Part shown: positions 10,835 to 22,693 of the stretch, piece by piece
How the letters are laid out: each line of letters begins with the position of its first letter
Numbering within the stretch: position 1 is the first letter of the stretch
NCBI GenBank assembly: GCA_017591395.1
Contig: WEDG01007181.1
Coordinates: 1 to 64,000 of the forward strand
From: Schistocephalus solidus
Lineage: Eukaryota; Platyhelminthes; Cestoda; Diphyllobothriidea; Diphyllobothriidae
Direction of reading: 5' to 3'
Length of the DNA stretch: 64,000 nt
Translations under genes and position numbers: made by a program
The notes under the pieces: generated by a model
Told to the model about the DNA's origin: nothing
Databases searched by the model: none
Seen by the model: only the letters and a program-made list of their open reading frames with translations

Positions 10835-13174
10835 TCTGAGCTCTGAGCTCTGACGATGAAAGCTTGTATGCTTTTAGAACGTCAGGACAATACACCTTTT
10901 ATCCCGGAGATCGCATTTTCTTCTCATTTATGTCATGGGGGCACATATGTTCACTTCTTTCAGCAATATTTTCGGTTGCGAAGCGTTTGAGTCAGCATGA
11001 CGCTGGGAAAACCTTTGCCCTTTGTGTGTCATCTACGTACGCGCAAATCCGGTTCCTCCACAGATGCCTTGACAACTACGTGCTTTCGAAGAGCTTGTCT
11101 TACAGGCCACCAGAAAACACAAGTTTGGCCAAACGGTTGGTGGTGCATCATGTCAGGCGAATGATACGGGCACTCCTCCAAGTCTGCCATCTTCAAATGC
11201 GGAAATATAAGGGGATTTTGAATTAAGCGGTTGCACATTGCGCTGAACTCATTGGCTGAGACGGAACTACACTTTTGCGACATGTGATAAGAAGACGAGC
11301 CTGAGAATTACGGATAAATCGAAACGCGGATCTGGCGTATAAGCTTTGACATATAAGCCACTCACCTGAGGATGAGACTGATATCCTAGTCCACAATCTA
11401 TCCTTTAACCAGTTGACGGCCGGACAGCTGAAGTTTCTGATTCATGAGGTTTGATCCCATACCACATATTCCGCTCCGGTTAACCTCGTTGCCACAGTTG
11501 AATCAATTCTCTAATAAACAGGCGAATCCGATGAAACAAAATACCTCGTTCGGCAATAGCTTACATCCTTGGTAATGGCGCATAAAAAACGCGTTATTAT
11601 TATTACCAGATGGGAACAGGATGCTGTCAACAGATTGAAAGCTGACACGACAATTGTGATAATACCAGCGGGCAAAGGACGTTCTACAGTCGTCTTGGAT
11701 AAGACCGACTATATTCTAAAGGCCAACAACCTGCTGGATGACCGACCGGCATATCTTTGATGCGATGGTGAACTGATGAAGAAATGGATGATGCAGCTAG
11801 ACAGCATGGTTGCTTATATTCAGACAAAATAAGTTATAAGTAAGTCGGTTAGACTGGCTGTAAAACCATCAGATGCGGCCGCAGCAAATTTCTACGGTTT
11901 ACCAAAAGTACACAAGGCCGAAATTCCCCTTTGTCCAATTGTGCCATTGAGTGGTGAACCAACACATAATCTAGCTAAATGGTTGTTCCGACACCCGAAG
12001 TCTCTCGCCTGGGGCGCAGCCAAACGGTCACTTCAGCTACTCAGATCCTGGAACGGCTCAGGGGGTTGCGACTAACTGCAGACGAGTTCATGGTGTCATT
12101 TCATGTCACTTCTCTCTTTACTTCAATCCCACAGGACGTTGCAGTCAAAACGGCAAGCGAATTACTTGAGAAGCAGTTTAATGATGCAGGCGAGCAGGTG
12201 AAGAGGGGTATCTTGTCTTATTCTTAAAATTATGTCTGAAGACGTACTTAACCTTCGAGGGGATCGTTTACGAGCAGATCAGATGGACACCAATGGGATC
12301 ATCACTCTCCGGCTTCATTGCGCAGCCAGTTCTCCAAAAGCTAGAGACTCTGGTTTTCGCAAACTAAAGGTCAAAAGTTTTGACTCGATACGTTGAGGAT
12401 ACCTTTCTCATCATCAATCGAGAAATCATAGAGGAATTCCATAGCGTCCTGAATTCCGTTTTCGTTGACATCCAATTCACAATGTAGGCCGAAATTTAAA
12501 ACCAACTGCCATTCCTGGATGTTCTTTCCCATCGAAAATCGAACGAGCACATAAAAACTACGGTTTATAGAAAGGCAAACAACACACGCCAAATCTTCAG
12601 TTACCACAGTAAGCACCCGTTGTACCACAAACGCAGCTGTGCGCGAACTCTCTACTGCAGGGCAAAAATACAGTGCAGCCAGTCGGACGACATAAGGTTA
12701 GAACTCCGCTACCTCCAGCGCCTTTTCATGGCCACTGGATACCCTTGTAACTTCATCAAGCGCAGCAGGCTGATCAAACCAAGACAAAATCTGGAAACAG
12801 AATAGTCAAAAGTCTGGCATGCACTGTCATTCATTAAAGGCGTTTCTGAGGCAGTTTGCCGCCTTCTTAGACCGCTGTGGATCAAAATTACCCATTGACC
12901 GGAATCAACCGTTCGGAATCGTGTTATGAGACTGAAAGCCCCCCTTCCACGAGGTAACGCGTCAAACATAATCTACCGGATCCAATGTGACTCCTGGGAA
13001 GTTAAATACGTCGGAGAGTAAGGAGAGTGTATGCAGACCAGTGTAACCGAACATGTGCGGGCAGTGAGGAGAACGGACCCATTGTTCCAAGTGTCTGAAA
13101 ACTTTGCAAACTCTGGGGACACGTTCGCCTTCCATAACGCCGAAATACTGGGTCAGGGAAATGACCGTCTAACC
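10835..13174 (+). mobile_element. Penelope-like element, copy 3 (both ends cut)
   Basis: A third PLE copy without pseudo-LTRs. Its 5' end starts at the coding region (acgatgaaagcttgtatgct, equal to 5110 in copy 2), and its 3' end stops inside the endonuclease region at about 13174, where a SINE dimer begins. It is preceded by the small duplication gagctctgagctctg at 10838-10852. It is more diverged from copies 1 and 2 than they are from each other. Confidence 0.78.
10864..13172 (+). pseudogene. PLE polyprotein, broken (copy 3)
   Basis: Pieces in order: N-terminal region (10864-11226); IPAGKGRSTVVLDKTDY (11569-11760); a FYGLPKVHKAEIPLCPIV-like motif about 11890-11945, better preserved here than in the other copies; FHVTSLFTSIPQDVAVKT (11979-12227); the catalytic box near 12395, which reads YVEDTF so the second aspartate region is altered; and an endonuclease segment near 12970-13170 with TEHVRAVRRTD and SGDTFAFHNAEILG. 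Multiple frameshifts and stops are present. Confidence 0.75.
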
Positions 13175-13486
13175 CGATTAAAACCGACAAAAATCAAGGA
13201 GCATGTGGCTCAATGATAGAGCATTCGGCTCAAATACCAAAATTCGCGGGTTCGAATCCCAGGTATGCAACACTTGGGATGGGGTATGACTGCCTGATGA
13301 CGGCTAATAAGCCAGTAATGGCCATTCCGGTGTCCCTTGTCTTTTTGGTACCATTCAATCATATGCTACACGTTGCTATGCGATTGCCTACGAGGGCTCT
13401 ATTCTGAGCTCCATGGCACAACGGAACAAACATGTTACTTAAGCCGATCGGTAATCCCTACACTATCATTATATTCCCGATCACAA
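13175..13486 (+). repeat. tRNA-derived SINE family A, unit 1 of a tandem dimer
   Basis: The unit has a pol III-type promoter. An A-box-like segment tggctcaatgatagagc lies at 13205-13221 and a B box gggttcgaatccc at 13248-13260. The head reads like a tRNA but the anticodon stem does not pair, so this is not a functional tRNA gene. A unique body (gccagtaatggccattccgg onward) follows. The unit repeats after 302 bases. It interrupts the PLE copy 3 endonuclease. Confidence 0.75.
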
Positions 13487-13792
13487 CCGACAAAAACTAC
13501 GAGCTCATGGCTCAATGGTAGAGCGTTCGACTCAAATACCAAAGGTCGCGGGTTCGAATCCCAGGTGTACCACACTTGGGATTGGGTATGACTGGCTGAT
13601 GACGTCTAATAAGCCAGAAATGGTCATTGCTGTCTCCCTTATTTTCGGTTCCATGCCATCATACGCTACACGTCACTATGTGACCGCCTGCGAGGGCTCT
13701 TGTGTGAGCTCCAGGGCACAACGGAACATACATGTTCCTAAAGCAGATCGGTGAGCAACAAACTATCATGTAAAATCAGTTATGTCATAACC
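13487..13792 (+). repeat. tRNA-derived SINE family A, unit 2 of a tandem dimer
   Basis: Same layout as unit 1: A box tggctcaatggtagagcg at 13508-13525, B box gggttcgaatccc at 13550-13562, and body containing gccagaaatggtcattgctg. Both units start with a cgacaaaaa motif (13185 and 13489) and end in a segment rich in acaacggaacatacatgtt. A minus-strand relative lies at 52920-53235. Confidence 0.75.
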
Positions 13793-16570
13793 GATATGAA
13801 ATCTGCTACCCCTCAGCATCTTCAACAGTTGCGAACGCTAACGTTAGCATCTTTCCCAACCCAAAAATTGTCCGAAATCCCAAAATGATTAACGCTTCTA
13901 TTTATGTCACAAATTTTTTCAAAATCATTTATTCCTGTTTCAAATGCACGGTTTCCGCCATTTTATGCTAACTTCCCTCAAAATCTCATTTCTATGCCAC
14001 CTTCTCTCTTTTAACCGCCATAATGTAGCTTTCCCTTCCAAGGTTTTCATCAAAATATGCCATTATACAATAATCTCAGTTCTCTTAGGAGTAACATAAC
14101 GACAAATTGAAGACCAGAGAAATTTTGTTTCCCACGTTTCGCTTCTTTTTTCTAGTTTAATTCTTCGCCATTAAATTATTCTTTTTTATAAATACTGATG
14201 AGCGTAACTTGCAGCTCAGGAATACTGTCAGATTAGTTTCACTTAATGCGAAATAAGTTTTAAATAAGATGGCTGAGCTTAGAACAGTAGCCTTTGAGCT
14301 TGATCGAGATGTGTTGTGCATCACTGAATCGTGGGCTCACTCTTCTATTTCTGACTCAACTCTTGCTATAGATTATTTCAAATTGTACCAACAAGACCGC
14401 GCTTAAAAAAAATGTGGCCGTGGTTGCCTCCTTTATAGTAAGTCGTTCGATGTACATTTCCCTTTTCAGCTGACCATTTCATCCTTTTCTGGAAATGTAT
14501 GCTTTGCTTCAGGCATCCTCCCGTATAACTAAAAAAGCGAAATTTAGCTGTGAATATAATCCTTCATGTTATTCTGGCAATTAAAGCAAGCTCTGTGTAC
14601 TATTTGAAAAAAGTTGCAGACACTCAATTTGATGTCAAAGTAATCTTAGGCGATTTCAATCTGCCAGAAATTGACTGGCAGGCAAATTCCTCTCCACCTA
14701 AACATCAGACATTGGTCGATATTATTAACTTTCTAAACATGTCCCAAATGGACAGATCAGTTGCTAGAAATAACAAAATTTTAGATTTAGTTCTAACAAA
14801 TAATGTCCACCCTCTCTTAATGAATTTTTATCGTTATCTTTTGACAAGAGATCACGCAATAATTCACTGTTGTTTTCCAGTCCCTCTTCTTACAAAGCCT
14901 AGGGTTAAATGCAATAAACTTGACTTTGCTAACACAAACCATGGTATAATTAATTATTTATTAAGCACTCTAGATTGACATTTCATTTTCCCAAGCAACG
15001 ATCCAAACTTGTTCCGTGAGCTATTACAGAGCCTCACAGAACAATTTAAGACTTTTATGCCGTTTACGATTTTTAATTCACATACAGCTTCTTCTACTGT
15101 TCCGCATTTTCTCCAGAACAGACTTAAAAAATTACGAAAGCAACTTAAAGATTCATCTAAAAGCTCTTTGTCAGTTCATTTAAGGATTGCACAAATAGTT
15201 GAATTAGCATCGAAAATAAGGCTCGCGAGAGATAAGCGTAGGTAGTCTCGGGCACTGAGTGATGACAATTCATCCAAATCTGTTGCTCATATCTTCCATT
15301 TTCGGTCATCGGCTAAGTGTCTGAATGTAACTCCGCCCTTACTCGACTGTAACAAAAAAGTTGTTTCAGACGATTTGGGCAAAGCAGAGTTGTTAGATTC
15401 GTGTTTCCGCCAGCCACTTTACCAGTGACTCTAGACGCACTCCCACAATTCCTCTGCTTTCAAATAAGCTTCTAACAACCATTAATTTCTCGCCTTCATG
15501 TATTCAAAAGGAAATAGCTCACCTAAAATATTCACATTCAGTTGGAACTGATAACTTTGCAAACTCACTTATTAAACAGTTAAGGGATTTTCCACCTTTA
15601 CTAAGCAAGTTATTCTCAGTATTTCTCGAAAATGGTTTCTTCCCCGATAATAGGAAAACTTCTATTTTAATACCAGTTTTTAAATCCGATTCCCGCTCGG
15701 TGTTCATAAAAAACCTCTCTTGCTAAACTCTTCGAAAAACTAATTGCAAAACAAATCACAGATTTTTGCATAATCAATCAAATTATCACCTTTTCCCAAC
15801 ACGGCTTCTTACCGGACCACTCTTGTGAAACCTGCCACATGTCTTTTCTAAATCTACTAACCTATCTTCGTCATAATCATCTCTCTGTAGTAGTTATATT
15901 TATTGTGCGTCATTAACGACTTCTAGCTAAAAAAAGAAGCTATAAGATTTCGTAGTCACCTTACTGACTTAAATAGATCATACCTAAATGATCGAAAGCA
16001 AAATTTTTAGTGTGGTCCTCATACTCAAGTGCTACCCCGATTGTTGGTGGTGTCCTTCAAGGAACCGTATTAGGTCCTTTGTTGTTCTGACTGTATACAA
16101 ATGATATTTCATCGATAGTTTAGCCTTATCAATCTTTTATTTATGCTGATGACCTTAAATGCGTGTGTTAAGTCTCTAGCTCTACAACCGAACGGTGCCT
16201 AGAACAAATTTATTCAGACTTATGCGCTCTTTCGGCTTGGAGCTCCACATGGCTAATGGAGTTCTCACCTACTTATTGTCGCTACATGAGTTTTGAGCCT
16301 GTAAGGCTGCAACAGCTTCTTATCTTTGAAGGTTGCCATATGATTGAATGTTCCTCCATCAAGGACTTGGGCGTAAGCTACACCAACAAATTAGATCTTT
16401 TGCCTCATTCCGATAGAATTACGTCCAAAGATGCTCAGATTTCCGGCTTTCTTTATTATAATTTCTACCTTTCTGAAATTAAATTAAGACATTATCGAAT
16501 TTTTGTACTTCCAAATCTAGAATTTCGCTGTCCTTTTTTCGGTTAAATAAACGAATCTAGCCGTTATATC
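13793..16570 (+). mobile_element. LINE family B, copy B3
   Basis: Plus-strand copy with a ~400-base leader (gaaatctgctacccctcagc at 13799, matching copy B6 on the minus strand), an endonuclease domain and most of RT. It ends near 16570, directly against an inverted copy (B4). The leader is absent from B5, so B3 and B6 are the best guides to the 5' region of the family. Confidence 0.8.
14268..16546 (+). pseudogene. CR1/Jockey-like endonuclease-RT, broken (copy B3)
   Basis: The APE-type endonuclease starts near 14268 (MAELRTVAFELD, CITESWAHS), then ILGDFNLPEIDWQANSS (14650-14700) with the conserved GDFN, and continues to 14978. The RT linker runs at 15009-15245 (PHFLQNRLKKLRKQLKDSS). RT motif C near 16135 reads FIYADDLKCV with both aspartates, unlike copy B5. 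The end (16256-16546) carries MEFSPTYCRYMSF and KDLGVSYTNKLD. Frameshifts and stops occur throughout. Confidence 0.75.
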
Positions 16571-17450
16571 GGCTAGAGGCGAAAGATCGTATTTATTAGT
16601 GTAGCCTAAGTTCTTGATAGAGAAACATTCCGTCATAGGGCAACCCTTAGAAATAACAGGTTGCGACAGCATACAGGCCCCGAAGTCATGTAGCTACACT
16701 TAGAATGTTAGAACTCTATTAGCCATGTGAAGCTCCAGGCTAAAAGATCATCTAAGTCAAAAGAATTGGTTCTAGGCATCGTTCAGTCATAGAGAAATAT
16801 AAGAAATGCACGCATTTGACGGCATCAGCATAAATAAATTATTGAGGATATTTAACTATCGATGCGATATCATTTATATTCACTAAGAACAACAAAGGAC
16901 CTAAAATGGTACCTTGAAGGACACCACTCAATATCTGGGAAGCACTTAAGTAAAAGGATCCCACTCAAACGTGTTTTAATCATATAGCTGTGATCTAATA
17001 AAGTCAGTAAGGGGAATTCGAAAACCTGTAGATTCGAGTTCAGCTTGATGTTGTCTATGAGGCTCTTTATCAAATACCTTACTGAGATCAAAATAGAATA
17101 CTACTACAAATAGATTATCATGACGAAGTGAGGTTATTAGATTTAGAAAAGACATATGGCAGGTTTCACAAGAGCGGTCCGCTAAAAAGCCATGTTTGGA
17201 ATGGTTGATAATTGGATAAATTATGCAAAATCCGTCATTTGTTTTTCTTTTATTTTTATAAGAGTTTTGCAAGAGAGGACGTTTTATGAACACCTTGATA
17301 AACATTAATGTCAGATTAAAAATGAGATTTAAAAACCAGTATTATAATAGAGGTTTTCCAATAATCAGTGAAGACACCGTTTTCAAGAAATACTGTGAAT
17401 AATTTGCTTAGTAGAGATGGACAATATCTAAACCGTTTAATACGTTAGAT
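16571..17450 (-). mobile_element. LINE family B, copy B4 (RT fragment, inverted against B3)
   Basis: The minus strand encodes RT pieces such as MSFLNLITSLRHDNLFVVVFYFDLSKVFDKEPH (motif A region, 16976-17305). It matches B5 between about 20440 and 21340. Several stops. The join to B3 at 16571 is tail-to-tail without visible spacer, producing a foldback arrangement. Confidence 0.7.
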
Positions 17451-18872
17451 TAGAATGTTGTGTGGGATGTTTCAAACCGTGCTAATGGTAAATCTATATT
17501 CCTAAAGCCGTCAGAATGCCAGATGGCACTTCTACGTGCGAATAATTTCAATAGTTGAAATATGAGTAAAAAGGCGCAAATAAGGAAAATGTAATGAAGA
17601 TGACCTCTAAAAAGCATGTAGCTCCTCCACAAGAAGCGGTTTCTCGGTCACAGCCCGAACCCTTTCCAGGAATCCACTCCTAATGGGGAGACCTAATCGA
17701 CCAATGAAGCTTTTGGCTTTTCATTGACTGACTTGTTGTAGGTTTTTGCCGTGCGTTCGATATACGCCAGCACAAGTTTATACTGGTTTAGTTCAATGTC
17801 TTATAGTGCCTTCAGTCGCCTTATAGAATGTTTATTATTGCAAACGAATAAAGACGCATAGTCAGTCGGCTGTTAGAGCATGATATTAAGCCTCGCATAA
17901 ATTCTGCTTTTTGGAAACTATGGCGTCCAATTTTGGAGAATCCAGCACCACTTGCATTTTTTTCCAGCCGGACGCTGGGGTAAGGACCTGTTGTGATTCT
18001 TCGGAATTTGTAAAAACGAGAGGGAGGAAATGTAGCAATAAACATACGACAGCACCGGAAGAATTGATGTCACATATTACAATTTAAACTCTGAAAAAGC
18101 GTTTAATATCAGAAAATTTAGAGTCAATGACAAAGGCTTCAGACTTTAAATTTACAGGTTTTTTGGATGTTGAAATAGGGAAATGTATCGAAAGGAGATA
18201 AGCTTTGAGTTGGAAGAAAGTAACAGGGCGTAGACAAGGAAAAACCACAAGCCCATTATCGATTAAGCCAAAAAGATTAATAATGGAACCGAAAAGTTCT
18301 TGTCTACTATATTTAAGGCATCGTGGCTGAGACTTGTAGGTATTTGTACAATTTACATCTTTGTATCTTTCTTGTTCACCTGAATCGTTATGAACTGTTG
18401 TTTAATGTGCTAAATAAAACACAACAGCTAGCTTCGACCGGCATGTTGGACGTCTTCTGTTTCCCGTTCCTGCATGTTACCGTTGCAATCTTGATTGTAC
18501 TGATCTCTCTCAATTACTTGCAGTCAATTGAAACGATTGATCTTCATTTCTCGATTGCATTCTACAGATTGCCGTCCCAATTGAACTCATTACTCTGCTC
18601 TTCATCCTTGATGCATAGCTTTCTGGATCTACCTCAAAGTTCATTACAATCCTCAACAACACTCGCTATCTAGAAGCTGCGTTTTTCGCGAATCTGCATT
18701 TTTACAATCATCTGACGCTTTTTGACGTCCTTTTGTCATTTGTAGTTTAGACACAATTATCCACTTAGCGTTAATTTATTTTGTTAACCTCAGTTATTAG
18801 CAGTTTCGACCCTCATCTACAATACAAAATTGTTGACCCACTTTTCTATCATTGCGCACCATATCACTTGCT
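17451..18872. other. Noncoding stretch before the gag remnant; possible LTR/leader
   Basis: I recognise no gene. A plus-strand frame at 18323-18673 is rich in Leu, Ser and Phe and has no family motif. A polyadenylation-like aataaa lies at 18411. Because a Ty3/gypsy-like gag starts at 18873, some of this stretch could be its long terminal repeat and leader, but I found no second LTR copy and no clear primer-binding site. Confidence 0.3.
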
Positions 18873-19217
18873 ATGACGGACATTGAGACCAACGCAGACT
18901 CCCTTAACGTCCATAGTATCGCTTTCAAATTTCCCCCCATTTACGCCGAGCAACCCTCGCGTATGGTTAAAGCAGATCGAGACAGTTTTCTCGACACGCC
19001 GTATCACCAGTGAACGAACGCGTTATTGAAACGTAGTGTAATCACTTCCTTTCGATGTTGCCGTTGGCTTCGAGGACCTCCTTGATACTATCCCTGCTGA
19101 GGAGCCATACACCCAGTTGAAGGATGCTGTAGTTATTCGTGTGGCCAAGTCGGCCAACCGAATGCTGCGTGAGCTTTTCACGCAAATCGAAATTGGCGAT
19201 CAAACACCTTCTTTTAG
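18873..19217 (+). pseudogene. Ty3/gypsy-like gag, 5' part
   Basis: Gag proteins package element RNA. The start ATG at 18873 opens MTDIETNADSLNVHSIAFKF and PPIYAEQPSRM, like the N-terminus of metazoan gypsy gags (a Pro-Pro-Phe/Ile then a Pro-Ser/Pro-Trp motif). A stop ends this frame near 19010. A second frame from 19042 reads SLPFDVAVGFEDLLDTIP, EEPYTQLKDAVV and RELFTQIEIGDQTPS, a typical gag capsid pattern. The reading is cut at 19217 by LINE copy B5 and resumes at 22694. Frameshift around 19020. Confidence 0.75.
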
Positions 19218-20029
19218 AATTTAGAATTTATATTTGGTTAGCACCGGGAAGGTACTGTCTAAGCAAACATTAGTAACGAAATAAAGTTATGACAATGTGT
19301 GCAGATACAATGTACAAATTCATAAATTGTCCTGCTATGTCAACAGTTAGCAATGTTTTACAATTAATGGTGAACTAGAAAAAATAGGCAGTGAAAAACA
19401 ACTCCTACCATGAAAATGGAGGCAGAGTTCAACAGGCCTTAATTTTCGAATAGAAGGTAGGAGAAAAAAACTGCTTAGGAAAAAATAGTCAGGTGGTAGA
19501 ATAGGGTAATACTGCAGTAGCATTTCAGAATGAGATAATGAAACGTCGAGGTGATTCGTTCTTGATCACTTAGGCGTATGAAACAGAATCTCACGAAAAT
19601 GCGTCAATGCACTTAAGTCCTCAGCATCATAGGATCCAGAATTGAATTCTGATGATGGTTAGTATCCAAAGAAACCGCAGCTTTTAAGACTGTGGACCAC
19701 CAAATTTGTACGTCCGAATGACGTCATCGTTTGGAGGACGGGTGATATAAGGAGACATTATAGTTCATGGGCGTCTCCAGGTAGCGTAAATATAGTTTCA
19801 AGAGGGTTACTCAAATTCCCGATGATCCTTTCTCCGAGTCATGGGGAAAGCTACTGGGAAAAGATGAGGAAAATAAAAGGTTAATAGAATCAGTGTTAAG
19901 ATAAATGTGCAGTCTTCGCTTGAATGCAGATAGACTAGTTAACGACCTTGTTTCAATTGGCAAGTTATTCCAAAGAAAACTATACCTAGAAGCAAAGAAA
20001 AGAGAGCGTTTACACGTGGAGGATGCAGG

Positions 20030-21220
20030 GGGAGGTATAATTAGTTCAGAATTTCTAAGGTTATAAGGAAGACTAACGGGGGTAATGACAGAATGCTTTG
20101 GGAGAGTTGAACTATTATTAAGACGAAAAAGGAGACAAAAGCCTGCTTCAAGTCTCCTGACCCAAATAAATTTTAGCTTCGTTAGCTGGCATCTTGTTGA
20201 GTAGGAAAGTAATTAAAAAGAGTCGGATATAGGAGTTTTTTTGTGAAATTTCTTTTGAACATTTTCAATTTTTGAACGGCTAGATTCGTTCATCAAACCG
20301 AAGAAAGGACAGCAAAAATTCAAGAATGGGAAATACAAACATACGATAAAGTCTTAATTTAATTTCAGGAAGGTAGAAAATTATAAGAAATAAAGCCGCA
20401 AATCTGAGCAGCTTTTGCCGTAATTCTATCGGCATGAGGCAAAAGATCTAATTTATTGGTGTAGCTTAAACCTAAGTCCTTGATGGAGGAACATTCAATC
20501 ATATGGCAACCTTCAAAGATAAGAGGTTGCGGCAGCCTTACAGGCCCAAAACTCATGTAGCGACACTTAGTAGGTGAGAACTCCATTAGCCATGTGGAGC
20601 TCCAGGCCGAAAGAGCGTCGAAGTCTGAATGAATTTGTTCTAGGCACCGTTCGGTTGTAGAGTTAGAGAAGGAAAACACGTATTTGAGGTCATAAGTATA
20701 AATAAAAGATTGGGAATGTTTAACTATCAATTAAATATCATTTATATACAGTAAGAACAACAAAGGACCTAATGCGGTACCTTGAAGGACACCACTAACG
20801 AAATGGGTAGCACTTGAGTATGAGGACCCTACTAAAACTTTTCTTTTTCGATAATTTAGGTATGATCTAATAAAGTCAGTAAGGGGACTACGGAATCCTA
20901 TAGCTTCTAGTTTAGCTAGAAGTCGTTTATGAGGCACCTTATCGAATGCCTTACTAAGATCAAAATAGATAACTACTACAGATAGATGATCATTACGAAG
21001 AGAGGTTAGTAGATTTAGAAAAGACATGTGGCAGGTTTCACAAGAACGGTCCGGTAAGAAGCCGTGTTGGGATAAAGTTGATAATTTTATTGCTTATGCA
21101 AAAATCCGTGATTTGTTTTTGCAATTCGTTTTTCGAAGAGTTTAGCAAGAGAGGGCGTTTTATGAACACAGCGATAGTTATGAATGTCCGAGCGGGAACC
21201 AGATTTTAAAAACTGGTATT
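20030..21220 (-). pseudogene. Reverse transcriptase of LINE copy B5, broken
   Basis: Copies element RNA at the nicked target. The minus strand gives MSFLNLLTSLRNDHLSVVVI, FDLSKAFDKVPHKRLLAKLE, SGVLQGTALGPLLFLLYINDI (20731-21027), then TYDLKYVFSF (20690 region), WLMEFSPTKCRYMSF and KDLGLSYTNKLD (20365-20730). Motif C, YADD in copy B3, has become TYD here by substitution, and a stop separates it from motif B. The C-terminal region down to 20030 is frameshifted. The clade assignment to CR1/Jockey is from the motif style. Confidence 0.8.
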
Positions 21221-21411
21221 ATAATAGAAGTTTTCCAACAATCGGGGAAGAAACCATTTTCGAGAAATACTGAGTATAATTTGCTTAGTAAAGGTGGAAA
21301 AATCCCTTAACTGTTTAATAAGTGAGTTTGGAATGTTATCAGTTCCAACTGAATGTGAATTTTTAGGGAGCTATTTCTTTTGAGTACATGAAGGCGAGAA
21401 ATTAATAGTTG

Positions 21412-22693
21412 TTAGAAGCGAATTTGAAAGCAGAGGAATTGTGGGAGTGGGGCAATTTCAGTGGTAAAGTGGTTGGCAAAAATCGAGTTTAACAATTCTG
21501 CTTTGCCCAAATCATCTGTAATAAATTTTCTGTTACAGTCGAGTAAGGGCGGAGTTACATTCAGACGCTTAGCCGATGACCGAACATGAAAGATTTGAGC
21601 AACAGATTTGGATGAATTGGCATCACTTAGTGCCCGAGACTCCCTACGCTTATCTCGCGCGAGCCTTATTCTCGATGCTAATTCAAATATTTGTGCAATC
21701 CTTAAATGAACTGACAAAGAGCTTTTAGATGAATCTTTAAGTTGCTTTCGTAATTTTTTAAGTCTGTTCTGGAGAAAATGCGGAACAGTAGAAGAAGCTG
21801 AATGTGAATTAAAAATCTTAAACGGGATAAAGCCTAGAATTTTTTCTGTGAGGCTCTGCAATAGCTCACGGAAAAAGTTTAGATCATTGATTGAGAATAT
21901 GGTATGCCAATCTAGAGTGCTTACGAAATTATTTACTGTTTCATGGTTTATGTTAGCAAAGTCGAGGTTATTGCATTTAAACTCAGGCTTCGTAAGAAGG
22001 GGAACTGGAAAACAACAGTGAATTATTGCGTGATCACTTGTAAATAGATCATGATGGAAATTCATAAAGATAGGGTGAACATCGTTTGTAAAAATTAAAT
22101 CTAAAATGTTGTCATTTCTAGTAACTGATCTGACCAGTTGGGACATGTTTGTAAAGTTAATAGAATCGACCAATTTCTGATGTTTAGGCGGAGAGGAATT
22201 GGCCTGCCAGTCAATGTCTGGCAGATTAAAATCGCCTACGATTATTTTGACATCAAACTGAGTGTCTGCAACTTTTTCAAATAGTTCACAGAGCTCGCTT
22301 TCATTTCCAGAATAACACGGAGGATTATAGACACAGCCAATAACCGCTTTTTTATTGTGCGGGAGGATGACTGAAGCAAAGCATACATTTCCAGAAAAAG
22401 ACGAAATGTTCAGATGAAAAGGGAAATGTACAAAGGATGACTTAATATAAAGGAGGCAACCACCGCCACGTTTTTCAGCGCGGTCTTGTCGGTACAAATT
22501 GAAATTATCTATAGCAAGCGTCGAGTCAGAAATAAGAGAGTGAGCCCAGGATTCAGTGATGCACAGCACATCTGGATCAAGCTCAAAGGCTACTGTTCTA
22601 AGCTCAGCCATCTTATTTACAACTGACCTCGCATTGAGTGAAACTAAGCTGAGCGTATTCCTGAGCGGCAGGTTACGCTCATCAGTATTTATA
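21412..22693 (-). pseudogene. APE-type endonuclease domain of LINE copy B5
   Basis: A long open frame (about 425 codons). It reads SLVSLNARSVVNKMAELRTV, PDVLCITESWAHS (catalytic Glu in TESW), GGGCLLYIKSS, AVIGCVYNPPC, VGDFNLPDIDW (catalytic Asp and Asn in GDFN) and FTSDHAIIHC (SDH motif), then a basic linker PHFLQNRLKKLRKQLKDS. These are the expected motifs, so the nuclease itself looks intact. The ATG that would open it (22702-22704) is in flanking gag DNA read on the opposite strand, so the native start is missing. Downstream RT is dead. Confidence 0.85.

Larger units (their letters stand above)
19218..22693 (-). mobile_element. LINE family B, copy B5, inserted in gag
   Basis: The most complete copy (about 3.5 kb). 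Its 3' end lies at 19218, where two overlapping agaattta units form a short tail, and its 5' end is near 22693 at the ataaatactgatgag point, so it lacks the leader seen in B3 and B6. It separates two halves of one gag gene, which fixes both ends within a few bases. Confidence 0.85.

Noticed and set aside
13203..13268. tRNA gene with A and B boxes
   Set aside because: No proper anticodon stem, and the same head recurs 302 bases later and at 53161 within longer repeats.
18323..18673. 116-codon hydrophobic frame as a membrane protein
   Set aside because: Its Leu/Ser/Phe bias is what pyrimidine-rich DNA gives, with no start context or homology that I recognise, and it sits where an LTR or leader is expected.
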